Assembly: GCF_030867095.1 (NCBI RefSeq)
Contig: NC_081824.1
Coordinates: 303,072,956 to 303,136,955, forward strand
Direction of reading: 5' to 3'
From: Alligator mississippiensis
Taxonomy: Eukaryota > Chordata > Crocodylia > Alligatoridae
Length of the DNA stretch: 64,000 bases
The notes under the pieces are model-generated. The model made no database searches, was not told the origin of the DNA, and saw nothing but the letters and a program-made list of their open reading frames with translations. The translations under genes and the position numbers were made by a program. The stretch's first letter is position 1, and every line of letters begins with the position of its first letter. Below are positions 56,431 through 64,000 of the stretch, in pieces.

Positions 56431-57940
56431 CTGCCAATAGGTAAGTCAATAATTAATGAATGTCCCTGATCTCAGAATATACAAGTTCTAGAAAACAGGA
56501 GGATTAACCAGGATTTACAATAAAAATACAAATCTATACCTTACTTGTATAGTCCTTATTTAAATCACAGGGGGGTTCCATTATGCAATTGGATTTTGAC
56601 CTACAAAATTGTACCCTATTTCCTTTGTAACTGATTTACATTCTTTGCTTCTACTGCTTTTACAGTTTATTCCAAACTTTAGCTATCTTTTATATAAATA
56701 AGGCTCAGTGTACCTTAATTGCTGAGAGGCCAGAAGCAAATCCTGTCTTTTATTCCAATCCATGATTTCTTGTTTTTGTCTTAAGATGTTCGTCTTTTTT
56801 TCCCCCCCCCCTTTCTGCTATGCTCTGGAATTCTTCTGGCCCCCATGCCTTGTCAACCTTTAATACTTCTTATAGCCTAATTATCTGTTCTAGTGTAATC
56901 ATAAAGTCTTTTAACATTTTACTTTCTCCCCCAGGAAAATATATCTCAATCTCTGGAATATGACCTTCAGCTTCTATTGTGAGCAGTGAAACAAAAGCAC
57001 TCTCAACAATATCACTTCATCTGTACTTTCCAACTGTTATCCCTTATGACTCACTATTTGCTTGTGGCTTCATGTGTATTTAAAGAACTTACTGTTTATC
57101 TTTATTTCCTTGACTATTTGTATTTTGTTTATACATTTAAGCACCCTTATCAACCTAATCTTTTCATTCTCCTTTATCTTCCACTGCTCTTGTTTTTGTT
57201 ATTTTTAAAAATAATTCCAGCAAGTGCTGGCCCAGTGATAAATAATTGTAGAATTCATTTATTTACACGAATCATTTTGAAGCAGAGTACTTCTGTAGCT
57301 ACTGGTACATGCAAATGTTGTACATACGTACATTTGTGAGGGAGACGGTTCATTTATTGTCCCATGCTCAAGTACAAAGACAACCTATAAATTCCAGCAT
57401 ATAAAGGGTTACAAAGAGAATCCAGGTTCCTAACACTTACCATACAGGTGATCCCTGATAAGGTTATAAAAACATAAAGGCAGTAGCTGCTGGGGTAATT
57501 TGTTCCCGTGTCTTGCTTTCTCATGTTGATAGTTGGAGAGGCTTCTGGGGTTATGATCAAGTTTGTGAGCTGCTTGGCTTATTGCTTTGGATCTTCTTGT
57601 GTTAGCAAAACTAGACTGGAGAAAAAGGACTGTAGTTTGGAGCTTTATTTTCCCATCCTTTATGGTAGTGTCTTTTTCTACCAGCTTTGCAGAGTCTTTC
57701 GCCGCTGGATTGTTAAAGGAACTTATACTTTCGCTTATACTATCCAAGGAAAACTTTAAGAATTTTTTCTTTTCAAGTTAATATCTCAAGATATTTAGTC
57801 AGTCTGTCAGAGCCATGTGTATTCTATGCCCTGCCTTTCCCCAGCTCTCTTGCCTATGTATAGTATTTTGCTTTCCCCTTGCAGATAGCACACACGAATG
57901 CTATTTCTCAGGGACCCCTATAGCTGGAAATTCACACACA
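56431..57940. other. Non-coding stretch with one unexplained minus-strand frame
   Basis: A minus-strand frame from about 57774 to 57430 reads SISESISSFNNPAAKDSAKL, LVEKDTTIKDGKIKLQ and SLSNYQHEKARHGNKLPQQL. It has a protein-like, Lys/Ser/Gln-rich composition but no ATG near its 5' end, no clear splice borders and no recognised family. Listed as doubtful. Confidence 0.2.
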
Positions 57941-57945
57941 CATTC

Positions 57946-58010
57946 ACAGAAGTTTAGGGCTGGAAGGGAGCTTGTGAGATCATCGGGTCCAGCCCCCCTG
58001 CTCTGGACAG
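57946..58010 (-). mobile_element. CR1 3' UTR fragment
   Basis: AGGGCTGGAAGGGAGC and GAGATCATCGGGTCCAGCCC are the conserved CR1 3' block, in minus orientation as at 35448. Only about 65 bp is recognisable. Confidence 0.7.
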
Positions 58011-58435
58011 AGCACTGTGTACCAGAACTGCAGCGGTACTACACCAAGTTGTTAGTAAGTGAAAAAGTGCAGTGCAGGTTCCATCGCCTTTGTAACAACC
58101 TGTATCCCAATTGGCTGAATACTGAGGTGGCTTATGAACCAGGGTGTTTGAAATGGCTGCGTAGTTCTGCCCCTTGAGCAACTTCCATTTCAGTTAATTT
58201 GATCAAACTGGCCCTTCAAATTCAGTTGTTCTGACTTTTCTCTTTGGTTTTTCATTTTTATTTAATTCCCAATTTTAATAAAATTATCGTGGCTCCTCAA
58301 CCATGTTTTTCTTTATCTCTGTATCAACTTCCTTCAGTGATTGCCTAACCCTTAGAGGTTACAAAAACCTCTCACATTAATGTTCTGGATTTTCATTTTT
58401 GCTGTTATTTGTATATTTCACAGTATCTAAAGCAC

Positions 58436-58461
58436 ATTAATGAACATGTAGACACACCCAC
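58436..58461. mobile_element. Orphan end of a GGG...ATCTACAC-type TIR element
   Basis: TTAATGAACATGTAGACACACCC matches the right ends of the elements at 24-216 and 15023-22715 by style. No left partner was found nearby. Confidence 0.4.
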
Positions 58462-58755
58462 TATGGAGGAGTGGAGGCCCTTCTCCTAAACCTCTTTACC
58501 CAAATGTATCAGTGTAGATTTCTCTGTTTTATATATACTATTTTCATTATGACTTAGTGATAAAACTTAGCAATTCAAGTTGTACCCACATAATATAGAA
58601 CTTTTAAAGGAAAATATAGTATAGAACTTTCTAAGGAAAGATAATGAAAAACTTTTTCCCTTTTAAATATGTTACGTTCTCTTAATTACATGTCTAAACA
58701 TTGTATATAAATATTGAAATTTCAAATAGTGCTAAGCCATGGGCCTGTGCCTATC

Positions 58756-59207
58756 AACCACATCCAGATGAACAAACCTCTTTGTGATGCCATGCCACAA
58801 GCCACACAGTGGGAACATTAAACCATGCCCTGTGCTGCAAATTTGCAGTGCGGGGGCAAAATTTGCTATTAGGATTTCCTTGTAGCAAAAAAAAAGCACA
58901 GGGGATAAAAGCAATGCAGCACATGCTCCAATAGCATGTGCCAGAACAAATGGATGCTTGGTCCTCCAGTGAGATGCTCTGGCTCCTGGCCAGAGCATCT
59001 CTATGCTCCATTTGTGTCCCAGCTGCTCCATCATGCCAGAAGCCAGGAGGAGCTAGGCAAGGGCAGTTTGCCCGCAGTGGGACAACATGTCCCACAACAC
59101 AGTGCACATGCAAGGGCATGTGCTGTGGCACAAAGTAGCAGCACAAATTTGTGCCACTATTATTTATGCTGCTGCAAGTGCACACACCTGTTCATCTGGA
59201 CGTGGCC
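58756..59207. mobile_element. TIR transposon, GTCCAGAT family
   Basis: AACCACATCCAGATGAACA at the left mirrors TGTTCATCTGGACGTGGCC at the right, with ATC on both sides (58753-58755 and 59208-59210). Interior pieces (GGTCCTCCAG, GATGCTCTGGC) recur in the same order in the element starting at 62872. The ORFs on both strands are not genes. Confidence 0.7.
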
Positions 59208-59717
59208 ATCGAGTTTATTACAGAACCAGTTACCATTGGTTAGCATAGCCTTACATTCCAATTGCACAAAATGGTGACAGATTATTATAAATTATGTTCC
59301 TGAACAGGTGCATTCTACAGTTCAAAGCAATCTATAATTTCCTAGGGTTTTCAGTCTGTAGTATTGATACCATAGTTGTTCCTCACAGTATTCTCTGGAT
59401 AGATTGAATATTAAGAAATAAAATTATTTTCTACCTCATAACATTCAAAGGGAATGTGAATAATCCTTATGATAACCATTAGTAATCATATTCTAAAATG
59501 TATAGAAAATTGAATACAGTATAATAATTTCATTTTAAATTTGTCACATGCCAGCTACCTCCAAACATAGAATTTCCGAGAGATGACAAAATTTAGTAGG
59601 AAAGCTTTACAAAAAATCTCTAAGGACAGTTTTGATAGTGAAACAGCAGGATACCATATCAGTTATTGACAGTTTAATTCTTGATCCCTGTGTTCAGCTC
59701 TGGGTAAAAGTTTTATA
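59208..59717. other. AT-rich non-coding stretch
   Basis: No feature was recognised. Confidence 0.5.
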
Positions 59718-59719
59718 TT

Positions 59720-59764
<45 letters not shown>
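59720..59764. repeat. (TA)n microsatellite
   Basis: More than 20 TA units, directly left of the LTR element. Confidence 0.95.
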
Positions 59765-59769
<5 letters not shown>

Positions 59770-59787
59770 AAATAAATAATGCGGTAT

Positions 59788-59890
59788 TGTGACAGGGGGC
59801 CTCCTGGGGCCGAGCTCCGTGGCCCGCCCGCCTGTCACCGTGACAGGGGGCCTACTCAGGGCTGAGCTCTTCGTGGCCCGCCCACCTGTC
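59788..59890 (-). repeat. Two tandem about 51-bp units at the LTR end
   Basis: GTGACAGGGGGCCT...GAGCTC...CGTGGCCCGCCC.CCTGTC occurs at 59789-59839 and again at 59840-59892 with few changes. Confidence 0.85.
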
Positions 59891-60174
59891 TCTGGGCAAC
59901 CGCCCGCCTATCTCGCCCGCCACGCCTTTGATGATAATTGATCCAGTCACAGATGTCAATTAAGCGGGAGGCTGCCCATTCGTGCCCCAATGCCAGGGGG
60001 CACTCTCTGCGGCTCCTATCCTTCCCAATACCGCAACCCAAGCCTCACAGATGGCATCTTGGTGTTCACATAATCACCGGCACCACACTGGGCCCCAGAA
60101 TCATCCACACAGGACCCCTCTATGATCCTCTCCTATCAGGCAGCCACTCCACTGTCATCCGGGCTACCTAGTCC

Positions 60175-60370
60175 CCTGAAGCCATTTTCCCCTCTCAGGT
60201 GTGGTCCCCCCGGGACCTTTGGCCACTTGCCCTGGCCCACCTCCAGGCCAGTCGGGACCCCAGGCCCCTGGCTCTTGGGCGTCCCTTGCAGTGGGCCCCT
60301 GGCCCTTTTGACTCTCATAGTCCTGGCCCCAGCTTGGGCCAGTCGAGGGTACTCTCCCTTTGGGCTGGGT
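60175..60370 (-). repeat. About 200-bp repeat, 3' LTR copy
   Basis: CTGGCCCACCTCCAGGCCAG through CCAGCTTGGGCCAGTCGAGG matches 61038-61240 at high identity in the same orientation. The two are the corresponding parts of the two LTRs. Confidence 0.9.
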
Positions 60371-60783
60371 CTCTCTAGCCCCTCACTCGCATCCTCGGGC
60401 CTCACCGTGCCACTACTCACTTTCTCCTAGGGGCAACTGCAGCACCACGCCCTGTACTCATTCACGCTCTCGGGGTCCGCCCTCTCTGGGCCCCTCACAA
60501 CACTGGCCCACTGGGCCCCCCAACAAACACATGGGTAACCCACCTGGTGGCAGTGGGAGCTAGGGGTTAAGGTGCCCCGACCCGCCTTTCACCAGGGTGA
60601 TCACTGGCCTGGCATTTCCTCGGGGCTCCCGCACCACTGAGAGCCCCACCAGACCACCCACTCCCGGCAGGGTGCAGTTTCAGGTCATGCCCAGGACCAG
60701 GAGCCTCCTTACCTCCGGGTTGTTCTCAGCAGCCCTCCAGCCAAGTGATGTTGCTGCCTGCCTCTAGCAGCCAAACTGCTTTG

Positions 60784-60791
60784 TTTAAATA
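60784..60791 (-). promoter_or_regulatory. LTR TATA-like box
   Basis: The minus strand reads TATTTAAA about 100 bp into the 3' LTR, after a GGCAGCCATTTTGG motif. Confidence 0.5.
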
Positions 60792-61037
60792 GGCAGCCGC
60801 TGTCTCCAAAATGGCTGCCCTAATCAGGCACCTGGAGGCTGCCAGCTCCAGGCCCTTAAAGTGGCAGACACCCTGTACTCTGCCATACACCTCCCCCCTT
60901 AAATCATCACTGCCCGCTCATACTGGGGTTCCTTGTCGCTGCCCCCTCACACTGGGCTCCTCATTGCTGCCCCCTCACACTGGGGCTCCGCCCGCTCACA
61001 CTGGGGTTCTACATCATTTGGGGCTCTATGTTGCTGC

Positions 61038-61240
61038 CCCCCCGAAGCCATCTTCCCCTCTCGGGTGTGGTCCCTCCGGGACCTTCAGCACCTAGCCCTG
61101 GCCCACCTCCAGGCCAGTCGGGACCCCAGGCCCCTGGCTCTTGGGCGTCCCTCGCAGTGAGCCCCCAGCCCTTTTGACCCTCGTGGTCCTGGCCCCAGCT
61201 TGGGCCAGTCGAGGGTACTCTCCCCTTCGGGCTGACCACC
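61038..61240 (-). repeat. About 200-bp repeat, 5' LTR copy
   Basis: Partner of 60175-60370, about 863 bp away. Flanking sequence (60900-61035 and 61300-61525) is made of degenerate GCTGCCCCCTCACACTGGGG-type units. Confidence 0.9.
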
Positions 61241-61590
61241 GCAGGACCCTGCCCCCTCAAGGCCTGTTGCTGTGCTGGCCTTCTACCGGGCTCGATGTAC
61301 AGCCCCTCTCGGGCTCCTCGTCGCTGGCCCCCTCAATAGGGCTCTCGTCGCTGCCCCCCTCACACTGGGGCATCTCACACTACCGCCTCCTCACACCGGG
61401 GCTACACAACCCACTGGTTGCACCTATCACCGCACCCTTCCTGGGGCCTCTCACCACTGCCCCCTCTCTTGGGGCGTCTCACCACTGTCCCCTCTCTTGG
61501 GGCCACCCCCTCACTGGGGCCGGGGTCTATACCCCCCGTACGCAACCTACTGGTTGCAAGTGGCAGGCACACACAGTGCACTGCCACAGG

Positions 61591-61671
<81 letters not shown>

Positions 61672-61672
61672 A
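61591..61672. repeat. (TG)n(TA)n compound microsatellite
   Basis: TG run at about 61599-61630, TA run at 61631-61670. It lies directly right of the LTR element. Confidence 0.95.
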
Positions 61673-62640
61673 TACACACCACATTATTCTCCACCAATCA
61701 CAAATAGATTACAAAGGAGACTTGTCCAAGCTTCTTCAATAGAAGATGTTGCCTTGAAAAGGCAGAGTGAAAAAGGAGTGAAATTTGAAATTTCTGGGAA
61801 TACATAGGAAAAAAAGTAGAAATATTTTGTTGTGGTGATCTTTGGTGTGACAATATGTGTAGAGTGCTATGCAATTTGTTACTGGTTGCCTTGTAAGCTG
61901 TTGTGCAGATGCTGTACTTGGCTACATGTCACCCAGTTGAATATAATTCTTAAACACTGAGCCTCTGATTTCACACATATGAAATACCATTTATTTCATT
62001 TTGCTTGTGGTTCTCCTTCCTCTCCCCTTTTTTAAAAAAACTTTTTTCTAGGCATTTTGGTTACTGAATTCTATATCTTATAACCTGAAAGATCTGCAGT
62101 AAAAGGCTGGTTAGAAACTCTACTTTCCTCTGTGGGGTTGGGGCACAGAAATAAGATTTCATTTTGATGCTAAAAAATTCAGTTTTGTATACAAGTGCAT
62201 ATATATGAGAGAACCTGACTTCAATATGTTTACATATATAGAAATTTATATCACTATTTATGACCCTCTTTTCTTTTTAAAATTTTAATCAAAGTAGCCA
62301 AATCCAGTCAAGAGAATAAATATTATCTAAAAAATCTTATTTTGCCAAAACAGTTAAAGGTAAACATAAATGGACTTTTTTAGGGGAAACAAATGCTGTT
62401 TGTAAATTGATGTCAAAAGCAAGCAAGCAGCAAGAAGTGATTTGAGATCACTTACAGTTAAAGGAAATGAGGGATGAACACAACAGCATAATAAATGACT
62501 GTGACAGTGAAGTGAGGTAGGCACTTGATATCTTCCAGCATTATAGTACATGTGGTGATCCAACTGTAAAGGAAGATAAAATCGACTCAAATATTAAAGA
62601 AGCACTGTGTCTTTCAAGGTGTATTATAGACTCTGGTTCA
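61673..62640. other. AT-rich non-coding stretch
   Basis: No feature was recognised. Confidence 0.5.
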
Positions 62641-62651
62641 AGAGGCATGAA

Positions 62652-62686
<35 letters not shown>

Positions 62687-62760
62687 TTATATATATAATC
62701 TGTGTATATGTATAGTTATATGTATGTGAGCGTGTGTGTGTGTGTATGTGTGTGTAGGTA
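62652..62760. repeat. (CA)n - palindromic AT core - (TG)n
   Basis: (CA)15 at 62654-62683 runs into CAGATTATATATATAATCTG, a perfect palindrome, and then an irregular (TG)n at 62730-62755. The whole can fold as a long hairpin. Confidence 0.85.
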
Positions 62761-62871
62761 TATAGATCTAGATATATAGAGACATATACTGTAACAGTAC
62801 GTGATGTGACAAAGTCCCTGGTCCAACTCATCGTCTAGGGCCATCTCTTCACCCTTGGTTCTGGATTTTCT

Positions 62872-63940
62872 GGGCGTGTCCAGATAAGCACACACGTGCC
62901 TGTTGCAGCATCTCAAACCAGTTTGAGATGCCTCAAGAGGCACGCTAAGAATGAAAAAATGTTCCCTGCACTGTATATTTGCAGTGTGAGCTCTACGTTT
63001 CTGGATTTCCAGGTATAAAAAAGACACCTGGAAGAAAAGCGGCACAGGGAACAGTGCTGCAGCGTGCCCTGAGGCAAGCAGAACCTGGGTCCTCCAGAGA
63101 TGCTCTGGCATCTGGCCACAGTGTTTTTATGGTGTTCCTGCTGCCCCAGCATGCTGCACTAGTGGGTGGGGCAAACAGGAGTGGTGCAAGACTTTGGCAT
63201 GACCCAGCCCCATGCGCTGTCCCAGGTATGCAGGAACTGGGGGTGGGGGTGCTGTGTGGTTTCTGGCAGGGTTTGTGTTTGCGGGGTGTTGGTGGATGTG
63301 GGGGGAATGTGGGGTGTGGAGGGATTGGTTGGGGGGTGTGGAGGGATGTGGGGTGTATGGGCAGTGGCAGAGGATGTGGGGTTTGTGGGGCAGTTTGAGG
63401 GGGGGGCCACCACATGCCTGCCCCTCACCCCTTTTGGCGCACAGCTCCCAGTGCTGGCAGCAGCAGCCAGCTGGGCTGTGCCCACTGCAGTACTGCCTCA
63501 CCTGCAATCTGTACACAGAGAATGGGCCCAGTCCAACCCATCCTGGCCAGCATGCCTTTGGGCAGGACCAGGACAGCTTCTGCCACCACCTGTGGCTCCT
63601 GTCCAAAGGCGTGCACTAGTGGGGCAGGCTGAACCAGGCCAGGTCAAGTTGGGCTCATTCTCCATGAGGGTGAGGCAGCAATGCATGGCTGTGGGGCTGT
63701 GCCTACAGCAGGCCATGACCTCCCTGACAGCCTGGCTGGCAGCCCCTGCCAGTGCCAGGGGCTGTGTGCTGCAGGGGGGGGGGGAAGGAGGGTGGGCATG
63801 TGGTGGCCCCACAAACCCCTCCACAAACCCCCCACACCTACCTACACACCCCATGCTGCCCTACATCCCCCCACACCATCTCCACACCCATCCACACACC
63901 CCATGTCCTCCCCACCTGCAAACCCTACATCCTCCCACAT
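62872..63940. mobile_element. TIR transposon, GTCCAGAT family, left part
   Basis: The left end GGGCGTGTCCAGATAAGCAC matches the family ends at 11617 and 58756. Interior GGGTCCTCCAG and GATGCTCTGGC match 58756-59207. A tight hairpin follows the end: GCATCTCAAAC and GTTTGAGATGC separated by two bases at 62908-62931, with GTGCCT/AGGCAC outside it. No matching right end is visible before the CR1 fragment at 63945, so it may be interrupted or continue past the window. Confidence 0.5.
63268..63935. repeat. Large imperfect palindrome with G-rich and C-rich arms
   Basis: The core stem pairs 63550-63567 (GCATGCCTTTGGGCAGGA) with 63597-63614 (TCCTGTCCAAAGGCGTGC) around a 29-nt loop. Further out GGCCACCACATG (63405-63416) pairs with CATGTGGTGGCC (63798-63809), and the G-rich left arm (63268-63400) faces the C-rich right arm (63810-63935). 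The arms differ in length by some tens of bases. The 258-codon plus frame across it is a by-product. Confidence 0.8.
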
Positions 63941-63944
63941 AGTG

Positions 63945-64000
63945 AACAAAACCAGCCCCAGGACCAACCCCTGGGCACTCCACTTGGTACCAGCTGCCAA
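63945..64000 (-). mobile_element. CR1 reverse-transcriptase fragment, runs off the window
   Basis: On the minus strand it reads SGVPRG, then after a one-base shift LVLGLVLF, matching the conserved CR1 box SGVPQGLVLGPVLF seen in the other copies. The remainder of this copy should lie beyond 64000. Confidence 0.7.

Larger units (their letters stand above)
59788..61588 (-). mobile_element. Compact LTR retroelement, almost no interior (minus orientation)
   Basis: The 1801-bp block starts TGTGACAGG and ends TGCCACA, flanked by GGTAT on both sides (59783-59787 and 61589-61593). On the minus strand a polypurine tract TTAAGGGGGGAGG (60890-60902) immediately precedes TGTATGGCAGAG, the start of a 1102-bp 3' LTR (59788-60889). 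The upstream end begins TGTGGCAGTGC and shares GCCACTT and a 200-bp block with that LTR, so it is a shortened 5' LTR. No gag, pol or env is present. ORFs such as 61141-61635 are GC artefacts. Confidence 0.75.

Noticed and set aside
57430..57774. Minus-strand frame with Lys/Ser/Gln-rich product as a possible gene
   Set aside because: No ATG near the 5' end, no splice signals, no family; kept only as a doubtful note.
61141..61635. 164-codon plus ORF ending in a Cys/Val run
   Set aside because: Runs from LTR minisatellite into a (TG)n microsatellite, so it is a composition artefact.
63166..63942. 258-codon plus-strand ORF
   Set aside because: It crosses both arms of a GC-rich palindrome, the reverse strand and other frames are also open, and the product is low-complexity.
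1..64000. CRISPR arrays, bacterial operons, tRNA or rRNA genes
   Set aside because: No regularly spaced identical repeats with unique spacers, no cloverleaf with A and B boxes noticed, no rRNA motif; the window is vertebrate non-coding DNA.

Overview
This window is vertebrate nuclear DNA, AT-rich and gene-poor. It is dominated by transposable elements: CR1 LINEs, hAT and other terminal-inverted-repeat (TIR) transposons, LTR elements and old palindromic MITEs. The abundance of CR1 with (ATTCTATG)n-type tails, together with MITEs carrying the GGGCCTGAT... and GTCAATGG motifs, fits a crocodilian, less likely a turtle. That assignment is inference from repeat content. No complete host gene is visible. 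A few short candidate exons with splice-like borders occur at about 0.26, 2.1 and 33.2 kb, and one small secreted-type ORF at 4.7 kb. None could be assigned to a known protein.

Layout. 0-7 kb: a 193-bp MITE, two candidate exons, a 282-bp hairpin element with a (CA)n/(TG)n tip, and a purine-rich tract. 7.1-8.0 kb: a minus-strand solo LTR with a perfect 5-bp target duplication (TSD), duplicated hairpins and a tandem triplet. 10-15 kb: several TIR elements. 15.0-22.9 kb: a four-level nest, with a Charlie-like hAT split by a TIR element, split by a nearly full-length minus-strand CR1 (ORF1 esterase, endonuclease, reverse transcriptase), itself split by a plus-strand CR1 with a 451-codon reverse-transcriptase frame. 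22.9-35 kb: mostly unique-looking DNA with an old MITE, a solo LTR, a MIR-like SINE, a 213-bp palindromic MITE and a candidate exon. 35.0-40.8 kb: a hAT element (8-bp TSD TTAGCTAC) holding two CR1 copies placed 5' end to 5' end. 41-47 kb: a 692-bp TIR element and a second copy of that hAT family (TSD ACATCTAC). 48.0-50.3 kb: a TA-flanked mariner-like element with a third hAT copy inside it. 50-58 kb: mostly unique-looking DNA plus a second Charlie-like hAT, MIR-like and MITE relics. 58.7-64 kb: TIR elements, a compact LTR retroelement (TSD GGTAT) sitting beside (TA)n, microsatellites, a large imperfect palindrome with a G-rich arm, and a CR1 fragment running off the end.

Nothing here works together as an operon or pathway. 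The coherent story is layered insertion: target duplications let the order of insertion be read directly. All coding capacity that can be named belongs to CR1 (ORF1 SGNH esterase, APE-type endonuclease, reverse transcriptase), and every copy carries frameshifts or lost catalytic residues.
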